NCBI RefSeq assembly: GCF_013388945.1 | Contig: NZ_JACAEH010000019.1 | Span: 1-36,979, forward strand | DNA length: 36,979 nucleotides | From: Nitrososphaera sp. | GTDB lineage: Archaea > Thermoproteota > Nitrososphaeria > Nitrososphaerales > Nitrososphaeraceae | Reading direction: 5' to 3' | In this document: positions 1 to 7,766 of the stretch, one piece after another | Position numbering within the stretch: the first letter of the stretch is position 1 | Layout of the letters: each line of letters starts with the position of its first letter | The notes under the pieces: model-generated | Told to the model about the DNA's origin: nothing | Seen by the model: only the letters and a program-made list of their open reading frames with translations | The model's database searches: none | Made by a program: the position numbers and the translations under genes

Positions 1-268
1 GGTCACAAAAGACGAGATAAAGCACCTTGGCTGGCTCTCCCGGATAGAGCTTTCAGATGACGAGCTTGACAGATACACGTCGCAGATAGAGCAGATAATC
101 GCGTACCTTGACACGCTTGACAGGATAGAGCTTGAAAAGGCCGAGCCAATAAAGGCAAGGAAAAAGTTCGCCGATCTTAGGCCGGACGAGTCGCACGCGT
201 TCGGGGCTGACGCGCTTGGCACCAAGAACCGCAAGGACGGCTTTGTGAAGGGCCCGAGGATGGTCTAG
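1..268 (+). CDS. gatC: Glu-tRNA(Gln)/Asp-tRNA(Asn) amidotransferase subunit C, 5' end cut off
   Basis: GatC is the small subunit that clamps GatA to GatB in the amidotransferase converting Glu-tRNA(Gln) and Asp-tRNA(Asn) to their amide forms. The open frame from base 2 reads VTKDEIKHLGWLSRIELSDD and continues to TAG at 266-268. This is the usual GatC opening (helix with KHLxxLSRIEL), so probably only a few N-terminal codons lie outside the window. The gene ends directly in front of the gatA ATG at 269 with no spacer, indicating one operon gatC-gatA-gatB. The long frame on the opposite strand over 53-676 is a shadow of gatC and gatA. Identification rests on the sequence pattern and on the neighbours. 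Confidence 0.9.
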   Translation, partial: VTKDEIKHLGWLSRIELSDDELDRYTSQIEQIIAYLDTLDRIELEKAEPIKARKKFADLRPDESHAFGADALGTKNRKDGFVKGPRMV

Positions 269-1702
269 ATGCTTTACAAGCTGGACGCGGCAAGCGTCGC
301 AAAAAAGGTGGCGGGGCGCGAGCTTTCTTCCGAGGAATACATCCACCAGGTGCTTGAGAGGATAGAGAAGGTCGAGCCCAAGGTGAACGCGTTTATCACG
401 GTCAACAAGAAAGCGGTAGAGCAGGCGCGCGCACTTGACAGGGAAATTCGCGACGGAAAACCCGCTGGCCCGCTTGCCGGCGTCGCAGTCGCAGTCAAGG
501 ACAACATATCGACAAAAGGCATCAGGACGACCTGCGCGTCTAGGATGCTTGACGATTATGTCCCGCCGTACGACGCCACCGTTGTAAGGCGGTTGCAAGA
601 CGCCGGCGCGATTATAGTAGGAAAGGTCAACCTGGACGAGTTTGCCATGGGCTCGACGACAGAGTTCAGCCGTCATGGTCCCACCCGGAACCCTTGGGAC
701 ATAAGCCGCGTGCCCGGAGGCTCGTCGGGCGGCAGCGCGGCAAGCGTGGCAGCCCTTGAATGCGCCGTCTCGCTTGGGTCTGACACCGGAGGCTCCGTGA
801 GGTGCCCCGCAAGCTTTTGCTCAGTCGTAGGCTTGAAGCCGACGTACGGACTCGTGAGCAGGTTCGGCCTCGTCTCGTACGCAAACAGCCTCGAGCAGGT
901 GGGGCCGGCAGGCAGGACGGTGGCCGACGTGGCGACGGTTCTTGGAGTCATAGCAGGCTTTGACGAGCACGACAACACCACTGCGGCAGGCAGGCCGTCG
1001 TACAGCGCATACAAAAAGCGGCCGCTCCGCGTCGGCCTTGTAAAGGAGTTCATCGAAGGCGCCGACGAGCAGGTGGTAAAAATAATCCGCGGCGCAGTCG
1101 ACACGCTTGCAAAGGAAGGGTGCGCGTGCGAAGAAACGTCGCTTCCGTCGGTGAAGTACGCGCTTGCCTCCTACTACACAATAGCCATGGCCGAGGCTTC
1201 AAGCAACCTGTCAAGGTACGACAACATGCGCTACGGCTTTGAGTCAAGCCCCGAGGGCTACGAGTGGAACTCGTACTTCTCTCACGCAAGGGGCAACTTT
1301 GGCGAGGAGGTAAAGCGCAGGATAATCACAGGCTCTTATGTCCTGTCGTCGGGCTACTACGGAAAATACTATTTGAAGGCGCAGCAGGCGCGCTCGATAA
1401 TAAGAAAAGAGCTGAAGTCGCTCTTCAAGAAATACGACGTGCTTGCAGGCCCGACGATGCCAATCCTGCCCTTCAAGATAGGCGAAAAGATAGACGACCC
1501 GCTAAAGATGTACCTTGTTGACGTCGACACCGTGGTCGCAAACCTTGCCGGCGTTCCTGCCATTTCTGTGCCTGCAGGGTTTGCCGGCGGCCTGCCGGTC
1601 GGCCTGCAACTGATGGCCGACGAGTTTTGCGAGCAGACGCTATTTGACGCAGCCGGGATGTTCGAGCAGGCCGCAGGCGTGCGGGGGAGCCCTGACCTCT
1701 GA
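269..1702 (+). CDS. gatA: Glu-tRNA(Gln)/Asp-tRNA(Asn) amidotransferase subunit A
   Basis: GatA is the amidase-signature glutaminase that releases ammonia for transamidation of misacylated Glu-tRNA(Gln) or Asp-tRNA(Asn). The 477-residue protein has normal family length. The amidase catalytic triad is visible: Lys77 in AVAVKDN, Ser152 in the glycine/serine-rich GGSSGGSAASV stretch, and Ser176 in SDTGGSVR, spaced as in characterised GatA. The ATG follows the gatC stop immediately, and the TGA overlaps the gatB ATG by one base (TGATG), a typical translational coupling. Archaea usually use GatDE for glutamine; GatCAB often serves Asn-tRNA, so the substrate in this organism depends on whether gatDE and AsnRS exist elsewhere. 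Confidence 0.97.
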   Translation: MLYKLDAASVAKKVAGRELSSEEYIHQVLERIEKVEPKVNAFITVNKKAVEQARALDREIRDGKPAGPLAGVAVAVKDNISTKGIRTTCASRMLDDYVPPYDATVVRRLQDAGAIIVGKVNLDEFAMGSTTEFSRHGPTRNPWDISRVPGGSSGGSAASVAALECAVSLGSDTGGSVRCPASFCSVVGLKPTYGLVSRFGLVSYANSLEQVGPAGRTVADVATVLGVIAGFDEHDNTTAAGRPSYSAYKKRPLRVGLVKEFIEGADEQVVKIIRGAVDTLAKEGCACEETSLPSVKYALASYYTIAMAEASSNLSRYDNMRYGFESSPEGYEWNSYFSHARGNFGEEVKRRIITGSYVLSSGYYGKYYLKAQQARSIIRKELKSLFKKYDVLAGPTMPILPFKIGEKIDDPLKMYLVDVDTVVANLAGVPAISVPAGFAGGLPVGLQLMADEFCEQTLFDAAGMFEQAAGVRGSPDL

Positions 1703-3126
1703 TGGAATACATGATAGGCCTTGAGATACACTGCCAGCTGACGGGCCTTGCAAGCAAGCTGTTCTGCCCGTGCGCGTGCAACTACCGCGGAAGCGAGCCC
1801 AACGCCAACACCTGCCCCGTGTGCCTGGGCCTGCCCGGGACCCTGCCGCTTCTGAACAAGAAGGCAGTCGAGTTTGCCGGCATGATATCGCTTGCGCTTG
1901 GATGCAGGATACCGGACGAGATAATGTTCTACCGCAAGAACTACTTTTACCCTGACCTTCCAAAGAACTTTCAGCTGACGCAGTACAACGCGTACGGCAT
2001 AACGAGCATAGGAGTCGACGGCAAGCTTGCGTACGGAGAAAAATCAGCAAGGATAAGGCTCGTGCAACTTGAAGAGGACCCCGGCAGGCTGGTGTACGAG
2101 GGCGGGAGCATGGAAAAGAGCCTCTACACTCTTGTCGACTACAACAGGGCCGGCGTGCCGCTCGTCGAGATTGTGACAGAGCCTGACTTTACCGACCCCA
2201 AGGACGTCAGGGATTTTCTGAACAAGATAACGTCGATAGTGGAGCACCTTGGCATCTGCGACACGAACCTTGAAGGCGCGGTCAGGTGCGACGCCAACGT
2301 GTCGGTGGCCGGCGGCAACAGGGTGGAGATAAAGAACGTGAGCTCGTTTGCCGACGTGGAGAAAGCGCTGCGCTATGAAATGACACGGCAAAAGACAATG
2401 GTCTCTCGCGACATCGAAGTCAAGGCGGAGACTCGCCACTGGGACGACGCAAGGAAGGTGACAAAAGAGTCAAGGTCAAAGGAGGAGGAACAGGACTACC
2501 GCTACTTCCCAGAGCCCGACGTTCCGTCGATTGAACTTGGCGGCGATTTTACAAAATCGTTACAGAGGTCGATGCCCGAACTGCCTGACGCAAGAAAGGC
2601 GCGCTTTGAGTCGATGGGGCTGACGCCCCACGTGGCTGCAGTCCTCATCGACAACAAGGAGCTTGCCGACTTTTTCGAGTCCGCTATAAAGATGCACAAC
2701 TCGCCAAAAGAGATTGCAAACTGGCTCGTGACGGATCTGATGGGATTTGTGGACGAGAAGGAAAAGGAGGCAGGCCACTACCTGTCGGGGATAAAGGCCG
2801 GGCCGGCGCACATTGCAGACTTGGCAAAGCTCGTCGAAGCCGGGACTGTCAACCGCGCGACTGCCAAGCAGATACTTGCGCAGGTAGTCGAAACGGGGGA
2901 GATGCCTTCAGACATTGCTAAAAAGACGCAGGTGACAAGGATAGACGACGCAGGCGCGCTTGCGCAGGCAGTAGACGCGGTGTTTGCTGCAGAGCCGTCG
3001 GCTGTAGCGGATGCAAAAAAGAACCCTGCAGCAGCCAACTTTTTGCTTGGCAAAGTCATGCAGCAGACAAAGGGAAGGGCCGACCCCAAGGCGGCGCTTG
3101 AACTGATACGCAAAAAGTTAGCTTGA
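1702..3126 (+). CDS. gatB: Glu-tRNA(Gln)/Asp-tRNA(Asn) amidotransferase subunit B
   Basis: GatB binds the misacylated tRNA, phosphorylates the side-chain carboxylate with ATP, and accepts ammonia channelled from GatA. The 474-residue product has the family opening (MIGLEIHCQL), the cysteine-containing zinc-site region near residues 23-41 (CPCACN, NTCPVCLG), the FYRKNYFYPDLPKNFQ and RLVQLEEDPG motifs of the kinase-like core, and a C-terminal helical YqeY-like tail domain from about residue 330. Length is normal. The start overlaps the gatA stop by one base. The gene ends three bases short of the convergent PadR gene, so the two transcription units terminate against each other. Confidence 0.97.
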   Translation: MEYMIGLEIHCQLTGLASKLFCPCACNYRGSEPNANTCPVCLGLPGTLPLLNKKAVEFAGMISLALGCRIPDEIMFYRKNYFYPDLPKNFQLTQYNAYGITSIGVDGKLAYGEKSARIRLVQLEEDPGRLVYEGGSMEKSLYTLVDYNRAGVPLVEIVTEPDFTDPKDVRDFLNKITSIVEHLGICDTNLEGAVRCDANVSVAGGNRVEIKNVSSFADVEKALRYEMTRQKTMVSRDIEVKAETRHWDDARKVTKESRSKEEEQDYRYFPEPDVPSIELGGDFTKSLQRSMPELPDARKARFESMGLTPHVAAVLIDNKELADFFESAIKMHNSPKEIANWLVTDLMGFVDEKEKEAGHYLSGIKAGPAHIADLAKLVEAGTVNRATAKQILAQVVETGEMPSDIAKKTQVTRIDDAGALAQAVDAVFAAEPSAVADAKKNPAAANFLLGKVMQQTKGRADPKAALELIRKKLA

Positions 3127-3129
3127 GAG

Positions 3130-3552
3130 CTACTTTCCCAGAGCCGCCAGCCTTTCTGCGACGCTCTTTATCCTGTCCCTGTACGGCTCGATCCTCGCCT
3201 TGTCAGACTTGCTCAGGTCCTCAAAGTAAGAGACGTACCCGCCTATCTCCTTGAGCATGTCTTCAACAGTGCGGGGCTGTCCGCCGTGCATGCCAAAAGG
3301 CCAGCCGATCTCTTCTTTTGCTTTCTGCGTCAGCTCGTACTTGCCGTCGTCCCTCTTTCTTATCAGCTCCTCCTGCACAAGGGCTTCAAGCAGCGGGTAC
3401 ACGGACCCCGGCGACGGCCTCCACCAGCCTTTTGTCATCACTTCGATGTCGTCCATTATCTCTGCGCCGTTCTTGGGCGAGCGCTCGAGCATCGAAATGA
3501 CAAACATCCTCAGCCCGCGCCTCCTTCTCATTTCCCAGCCAAATGGAAACAT
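3130..3552 (-). CDS. PadR-family transcriptional regulator
   Basis: The 140-residue protein has the PadR winged-helix pattern: an N-terminal DNA-binding domain (about residues 10-75) with MFVISMLERSPKNGAEIMDD, the hallmark WWRPSPGSVYPLLEALVQEELI turn-helix and a wing (KRDDGKYELT), then a C-terminal helical dimerisation region. PadR proteins are usually repressors that respond to small molecules or stress. A 30-base dyad covers the region between its TATA-like box and start codon, suggesting autoregulation. It lies downstream of, and on the same strand as, the slipin-msrB group but has its own promoter, so whether it controls those genes cannot be read from the sequence. The ligand is unknown. 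Confidence 0.9.
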   Translation of the reverse strand: MFPFGWEMRRRRGLRMFVISMLERSPKNGAEIMDDIEVMTKGWWRPSPGSVYPLLEALVQEELIRKRDDGKYELTQKAKEEIGWPFGMHGGQPRTVEDMLKEIGGYVSYFEDLSKSDKARIEPYRDRIKSVAERLAALGK

Positions 3553-3581
3553 ATCGAATTATCGATATCGATTTACCGATA
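3552..3581 (-). promoter_or_regulatory. Symmetrical operator over the padR start
   Basis: The central palindrome ATCGATATCGAT lies at 3561-3572. It is flanked at equal distance by TATCG (3552-3556) and CGATA (3577-3581), so the whole 30 bases are symmetrical about 3566.5. It touches the first base of the padR start codon and lies just downstream of a TATA-like TTATATTC (3585-3592, read on the minus strand). A protein bound here should block transcription initiation. PadR itself is the natural candidate (inference). Confidence 0.65.
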
Positions 3582-3596
3582 CGCGAATATAACCCT

Positions 3597-3719
3597 TTAC
3601 GCCCTGAACCCCTGCGTCATCTCGTGGCATACCTTGCTGTGTTCAAGCGCCTCTTTTCTTTCGCTGTCCTTGTCGACGTCAAACACCCGGTTGCAGGTGT
3701 AGCAGCGAATAAGCATCAT
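3597..3719 (-). CDS. 40-residue C2HC zinc-finger-like miniprotein
   Basis: This small frame begins [16 protein letters not shown] and has Cys6, Cys9, His27, Cys31 and His32, a spacing compatible with one zinc site. Its ATG overlaps the stop of the upstream GIY-YIG-like gene by four bases (ATGA), strong evidence for translation by coupling within the msrB operon. The stop is at 3597-3599, just outside the padR TATA-like box. I do not recognise a named family. Possible roles are nucleic-acid binding or metal binding; neither is shown. The operon overlap and the ordered Cys/His pattern are the reasons to treat it as real despite its size. Confidence 0.65.
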   Translation of the reverse strand: MMLIRCYTCNRVFDVDKDSERKEALEHSKVCHEMTQGFRA

Positions 3720-3997
3720 TTTTCCATGCACAGCGGCATTTTGCCCTGGTGCTTGTCCGCATAGTCTTTCAGCAGCTTTTGTCTTTCTTCTTCAAACGAA
3801 GGCGTGGGCATGTAGTGGAACCTTTTTGCATTTTTCGCGCATTGATCATTTAGCAGCTCTTCAAGCGACCTGCGCATGTTGGCGCTCCCGCCGATGTAGT
3901 GCACTTTCATGCTTGCATGCGTCACAAACACGCCGGCCTGCTCCGGCACTTTTTCTACGCCGGCCCTGTCAAAGTCTAGCCACTCTGACCAGCTCAT
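3716..3997 (-). CDS. Small GIY-YIG-like protein
   Basis: The 93-residue frame starts at ATG 3997 ([13 protein letters not shown]), overlapping the msrB stop by four bases (ATGA). This start is preferred over the open frame reaching back to 4108, which would overlap msrB deeply. Residues 20-45 ([20 protein letters not shown]) resemble the first two strands of a GIY-YIG nuclease fold, with YIG intact but the leading GIY replaced by GVF. The protein is shorter than typical catalytic GIY-YIG nucleases, and the metal-binding Glu is not obvious. It may be a minimal GIY-YIG module or only resemble one. Function unknown; co-transcription with msrB is likely. Confidence 0.7.
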   Translation of the reverse strand: MSWSEWLDFDRAGVEKVPEQAGVFVTHASMKVHYIGGSANMRRSLEELLNDQCAKNAKRFHYMPTPSFEEERQKLLKDYADKHQGKMPLCMEK

Positions 3998-4395
3998 TTC
4001 TCTTCCTTGTCCAGCTTTAGCGAGAGCGAGTTTATGCAGTACCTCATGCCTGTAGGGTTTGGCCCGTCGTCGAACAGGTGTCCCAGGTGTGCGCCGCACT
4101 TGCTGCACATGACCTCTGTCCTGACCATGCCGTAGCTCGTGTCTGTCTCTTCCTTGATGTTCTCGCCCTTTGCCGGCGCCCAGAACGACGGCCAGCCGGT
4201 GCCAGAGTCAAATTTCGTGTCAGACTTGAAGAGCTCGGCGCCGCATGCCGCGCACTTGTACGTGCCCCTGTCGTGGCAGTCCCAGTACTCGCCCGAAAAC
4301 GGGCGCTCAGTCGCCTTGTTCCAGCACACCTCGCGCTGGTCGGGGCTCAGGTGCTCAAACTTTTCGTCAGCAGGCTTTTTGCCCATGTCCTTCAT
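3994..4395 (-). CDS. msrB: Peptide-methionine (R)-S-oxide reductase MsrB
   Basis: MsrB repairs methionine R-sulfoxide in oxidised proteins in the cytoplasm. The 133-residue protein shows all expected features: two CxxC pairs for structural zinc (Cys48/Cys51 and Cys97/Cys100), the [11 protein letters not shown] substrate motif, the GHLFDDGP motif, and the catalytic RYCINSLSL with Cys120. Length is normal. The gene begins a few bases after the end of the split slipin gene and overlaps the next small gene by four bases, so it is part of a minus-strand operon. A stress-response membrane protein (SPFH) beside a protein-repair enzyme fits an oxidative-damage theme (inference). Confidence 0.97.
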   Translation of the reverse strand: MKDMGKKPADEKFEHLSPDQREVCWNKATERPFSGEYWDCHDRGTYKCAACGAELFKSDTKFDSGTGWPSFWAPAKGENIKEETDTSYGMVRTEVMCSKCGAHLGHLFDDGPNPTGMRYCINSLSLKLDKEEK

Positions 4396-4398
4396 ACG

Positions 4399-4710
4399 CT
4401 ACTCTCCCTTCTTTTCTGCCTTTTCCTCGGCCTTGACCGACTTGGCTACCTTCTTTGTGTTTTCCAGATACGCCTGCGTCAGCGCAAGGTTGCCAAAGCC
4501 GATGGAGTTGAGCGACTCTGAAGGCACCATCACAATCGTGTTGCCCTGCACCTTTATCGACTCGTACAGCATGTTGGACTGCCTGAGCGCGTACGCGACA
4601 GGGTTTTCCGTGTAGACCTTGGAAGCCTCTTCAAACTGCTTTGCGACCAAAACCTCGGACTCGCCATAGGTGACCCTTGCGTTCTTCTCCCTTTCTGCCT
4701 GCGCCTGCAT
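4399..4710 (-). pseudogene. C-terminal part of slipin/SPFH protein, behind an in-frame TAG
   Basis: This 103-residue frame starts with an ATG immediately after, and in the same reading frame as, the TAG that ends the upstream slipin piece. It reads MQAQAEREKNARVTYGESE, exactly the coiled-coil stretch expected to follow the SPFH domain of a slipin, then FEEASKVYTENPVAYALRQSNMLYES and VPSESLNSIGFGNL, the usual slipin C-terminal region. The two parts therefore make one normal slipin interrupted by one stop codon. It may be translated separately by restart at TAGATG, be non-functional, or reflect a sequencing error. The reading frame after the stop is intact, which suggests the interruption is recent or tolerated. 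Confidence 0.75.
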
Positions 4711-5352
4711 CTACATGGCGTCTTCAAGCTCTTTTGGTATCGCTACCTGCCTTATCTCGACTCCCGTCACCTCTATGCCCCAGCTGCTTGCCTCGCTTGC
4801 AATTATCGACTTGATGTGCAGGTTGACCTCCTCCCTCCTTGAGAGTATGTCCTGGAACACCGACGCGCCGATGTTGTTGCGGAGTGTGGTCTGCGACACC
4901 TGCTGGATCATGTCGTTAAAGTTCTCCACATTGAGGATGGAGTCCTTTGCCCTGTCCTCTATAATCCTGTAGCGCAAAATAGCGTCGATGGTCACGGGCA
5001 CGTTGTCCTTTGTCAGCATGCGCTCGGCTGTAAACTCTCTTACCTTTTCGCGAATGTCGACTACAAGTATGCTGTCCACAAACGGAATCCTTGTCTGGAC
5101 GCCGGGCCCCACCTGCCTCTGGAACCTCCCGAGCCTCAGGATAATCGCCCTCTCATACTGCTTGATTATCATGAGAAACGCCGAGATGATGACGCCCACC
5201 CCGATTGCTAAGGCTATGTACGCCACCACCGGCGTGTCAGTCGCGCTTGCAATCGCAAGCCCGACTGTGATTATCACTGCACCTGCTATGACATGGGACC
5301 CCGAACCCTTCTGGCTGACCAGGCGATCGAAAAACATGGCTCTTGCTGACAT
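4711..5352 (-). pseudogene. Slipin (SPFH/stomatin-like) N-terminal part, ended by in-frame TAG
   Basis: Slipins are membrane-anchored SPFH-domain proteins that form oligomers and organise membrane microdomains and proteases. The 213-residue frame has two hydrophobic segments (about residues 20-63), then the SPFH core with QYERAIILRLGRFQRQVGPG, VDIREKVREF, TKDNVPVTIDAILRYRI and VEIRQVAIPKELEDAM. It stops at TAG (4711-4713) exactly where other slipins run on as AMxxQAxAERE. The remainder of the protein lies in frame directly downstream (4399-4710). A TCG-to-TAG or similar single change would explain it. No NfeD-like partner gene, common beside slipins, is seen here. Confidence 0.75.
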
Positions 5353-5394
5353 TTATGCCTCAATAGTATTTCGCAGAACAAGGATTTAGGGATT

Positions 5395-6651
5395 CTATTT
5401 CCTAGCCAGCTTCTCGAGGTGGTCTGCGACTATGGGCAAGAACGCGCCCACGTCGGTTACTATGCCGACTGCCTGCGCCGTGCCCCTGTCCACTAGTTTT
5501 GTGACGACAGGCTGGCTGATGTCTACTGCCACTACCTTTACCGAAGATGGCAGCATGTTGCCCACTGCTATGGAGTGGAGCATCGTGGAAAACATCAGCA
5601 CCATCCTGGCGCCTTTGAGCACTTCCTTGTACTTGCGCTGCGCCTCTACGACATCGGTAACAACGTCGGGTATGGGCCCGTCGTCGCGGATGGACCCTGC
5701 CAGCACAAATGGGACGTTATGCCTGACACACTCGTACATCACGCCGGATTTCAGGATCTTCTTTTCTACCATCGCTTTCAGGCCGCCGGCCTTGAACACC
5801 TCGTTGATTGCGCGCATGTGGTTCCTGTGGCCCCTGACCGCAAGCGTGCCGTCCTTTACGTGCATGCCAAGCGACGTGCCCAGAAGCGCATTTTCTACAT
5901 CATGTACTGCAATTGCGTTGCCTGCAAGCAGGCCATCAATATAGCCCATCCTTATCAGGCGCGCAAGCGCTTCCGACGCGCCCGAGTGCACCAGCACCGG
6001 ACCTGACACCACTATTATCTTGCCGCCTGCCTTCTTGGTGTTGAATATGTCGCTTGCCACCTTGCGGGCGATGTGCTGCGTGGGCCGCTCGCTTGAGCTA
6101 GAGCTTGACATGAACTGGAATATGTCGACGCCCTCTCTGGGTCTCTCTACAGGTGTTATTTTCACGCCGCGCTCGCCCACCACGACCATGTCGCCTTTTT
6201 GCACGTCGCGGATCATCTTGCACTCTGCAGCCTTTTTCCTGGTGTCAAGCACGATGCACTTGTCCATCATCATGTTCTGCACGTCTATCCACTGGCCCCG
6301 GTAGTAGACCTGCGTCGGGTTGTTGGTCGTGCTGTAAAAGTCGTCGGGCATTACGTTGTCCTTTCTGGCAGGTTCCAGTTGCACCTCCTGCACGGAGATG
6401 GGCTGGGCGCCCTCGCGGTAGACCGCCTCAAGGAGCCTCTCGAGGTGCTCCTCGTCCCTGCCCTTCACAAGCAGGCGGGCGTAGCTTGGGTCCTTCTTCT
6501 TCTTGCCCACCGTGAACTCGAGGACCTGAAAGTCGCCCTTGAGGTCCATGACGGTGTCAAATATCCTCGTGAGTATCATCGAGTCTATGAGGTGACCCTT
6601 GACTTCGATCTCTTGCTCGCGCCGCGCCAAAGCTGATAACGGTATTTGCAT
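5395..6651 (-). CDS. TIGR00300/LOR-SDH family protein, possible archaeal ornithine cyclodeaminase
   Basis: The 418-residue protein matches by eye the archaeal family annotated as LOR/SDH bifunctional enzyme conserved domain (TIGR00300). Features are an N-terminal ACT-like or LOR domain (EIEVKGHLIDSMILTRIFDTVMDL), a central region with YYRGQWIDVQNMMMDKCIVLD, and a Rossmann-like C-terminal half (KIIVVSGPVLVHSGASEAL, GNAIAVHDVENALLGTSLG, RGHRNHMRAIN). A methanogen member has been reported as an NAD-dependent ornithine cyclodeaminase making proline, unrelated to bacterial Ocd; I recall this from the literature and cannot verify it here. Start ATG 6651 is preceded by a TATA-like ATATAACTTTATT inside the end of the upstream gene. 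Proline synthesis is therefore the best guess. Confidence 0.8.
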   Translation of the reverse strand: MQIPLSALARREQEIEVKGHLIDSMILTRIFDTVMDLKGDFQVLEFTVGKKKKDPSYARLLVKGRDEEHLERLLEAVYREGAQPISVQEVQLEPARKDNVMPDDFYSTTNNPTQVYYRGQWIDVQNMMMDKCIVLDTRKKAAECKMIRDVQKGDMVVVGERGVKITPVERPREGVDIFQFMSSSSSSERPTQHIARKVASDIFNTKKAGGKIIVVSGPVLVHSGASEALARLIRMGYIDGLLAGNAIAVHDVENALLGTSLGMHVKDGTLAVRGHRNHMRAINEVFKAGGLKAMVEKKILKSGVMYECVRHNVPFVLAGSIRDDGPIPDVVTDVVEAQRKYKEVLKGARMVLMFSTMLHSIAVGNMLPSSVKVVAVDISQPVVTKLVDRGTAQAVGIVTDVGAFLPIVADHLEKLARK

Positions 6652-6664
6652 TAAGCTAATAAAG

Positions 6665-6988
6665 TTATATCGGCAGCGAAAGCTTGCCGAAATACTCCTG
6701 CATGTTTCCCTCGGACTTCATCCTCGCCACTATCTCGTTTTTAGAGTCTTCGGGGAACCACTGCGCGATTGCCTTTGCAATGCCTTTGCTGTCGCAAAGT
6801 GCCAGCATGTAGCCCTGCTGTTCCTTTACGACTGCATAGAGGTTTTCCTCTCCGACCGGCTCCCACTTGTTGTCCTTGTTGTCCTTGAGCGCCAGCGCCG
6901 GCATGGCGTGGCCGGCGTATTTTGTGAGAAGCTCCTGCGCCGCCTTCACGCGCTTTTCGCCCATCTTGAGAGCCGTAAAGTACTGCAT
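6665..6988 (-). CDS. Conserved-looking hypothetical protein, 107 residues
   Basis: The frame begins MQYFTALKMGEKRVKAAQ and shares one base with the stop of the HD-phosphohydrolase gene, so it is probably the last gene of that operon. The product is soluble, mixed charged, without cysteines in pairs, signal peptide or membrane segment. It has alternating strand/helix character (NLYAVVKEQQGYMLALCDSKGIAKAIAQWF) that might be a small alpha/beta domain. I do not recognise the family. Codon use and operon position support it as a real gene. Nothing in the sequence indicates a specific function. Confidence 0.75.
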   Translation of the reverse strand: MQYFTALKMGEKRVKAAQELLTKYAGHAMPALALKDNKDNKWEPVGEENLYAVVKEQQGYMLALCDSKGIAKAIAQWFPEDSKNEIVARMKSEGNMQEYFGKLSLPI

Positions 6989-7554
6989 TATTTTCCTCTG
7001 GATTTTGCCGGCATTAAAGACTTTAGGATTTCAGTCAGCAAATCACTGTCCGTCGCGACGCCCCTGTGCGCGGAAGCGAAAAACTGGTCAAGAGAGTTCT
7101 TTGCCCTGCGCTCCTTTCTGTATCTGTCGGCCTGCAATGCCATCTCTAACTTGTCGATGCGGTGGACAAAGCGCGCCTCTTCTGTTTTGTTTTGCAGGTA
7201 TTCAAGCCATGCTTTTTCATGGATTTTTCTTGCCTTTGCCGGTATGCAGGAGAGGATCTTTTTCATCGCCTTTTTTTCCTGCTCTACCTTTTTCCTTGCG
7301 GTTATCTCGCCGGGCATATAGTCGCCCACGACAGACTCTGCAAGGTCGTGCAGGATTATCATCCTCAATACTTTCCCGGTGTCAAGCCCCATGATGTCTG
7401 ACAGCGCCATTCCTATTGCGCACATTGAATAGGTGTGGTCGGCAACTGATTCCGGGTTTTTGACACCTGCCTTTGCCGCCCAGCCGGCCCTGTCGACTGT
7501 CTTTAGCCCAAGGACCGCGTCAAAGAACGGCTGGAAATCCTTCATGCCCGACAC
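6988..7554 (-). CDS. HD-domain phosphohydrolase, YfbR/HDDC2-like
   Basis: This 188-residue protein carries the HD metal-binding signature: ESVADHTYSM (His40), ILHDLAESVVGD (His69, Asp70, Glu73) and a later Asp in VHRIDKLEMALQA. This arrangement resembles the HD_3/HDDC2/YfbR group, which includes 5'-deoxynucleotidases acting on dNMPs. The start is either GTG 7554, overlapping the upstream stop (GTAG), or ATG 7545 three codons later. Neighbours are a tiny membrane protein and a cobalamin adenosyltransferase upstream and a hypothetical gene downstream. Nucleotide salvage is the likely role, but substrate cannot be read from the sequence. Confidence 0.85.
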   Translation of the reverse strand: MSGMKDFQPFFDAVLGLKTVDRAGWAAKAGVKNPESVADHTYSMCAIGMALSDIMGLDTGKVLRMIILHDLAESVVGDYMPGEITARKKVEQEKKAMKKILSCIPAKARKIHEKAWLEYLQNKTEEARFVHRIDKLEMALQADRYRKERRAKNSLDQFFASAHRGVATDSDLLTEILKSLMPAKSRGK

Positions 7555-7766
7555 TACGGGATGGCGCCTGCGCTTGCGGCGCCGGGCAGAATGTCAAAGA
7601 CAAATGTGATGGCCGTGGTTGCAATAGCCATGGCCGCCGTTATTGCCAGTATCAAGAGCACGTTGCGCACCTGTCCCAACTTGTCAGATACAACCTGCCT
7701 TTCGCATTTATTCTTTATCAGGCTTTTTCCATGCGACGTCTGCGACGCCGAGGCGCTTGTTTGCAA
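7554..7766 (-). CDS. Small single-span membrane protein overlapping the cobalamin adenosyltransferase gene
   Basis: The ATG-started frame encodes 70 residues, but its first 20 codons overlap the end of the PduO gene in another frame. A TTG at 7679 would give a shorter 41-residue product starting at LGQVRNVLLILAITAAM and avoid the overlap. The middle is one clear transmembrane helix (NVLLILAITAAMAIATTAITFVF) followed by a short tail rich in Ala and Gly. Its stop overlaps the start of the HD gene (GTAG), which favours it being translated as an operon member. Function unknown. Confidence 0.55.
   Translation of the reverse strand: MQTSASASQTSHGKSLIKNKCERQVVSDKLGQVRNVLLILAITAAMAIATTAITFVFDILPGAASAGAIP

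Noticed and set aside
53-676. Minus-strand frame of 207 codons opposite gatC and gatA
   Set aside because: It is a shadow of two well-supported genes, without family features.
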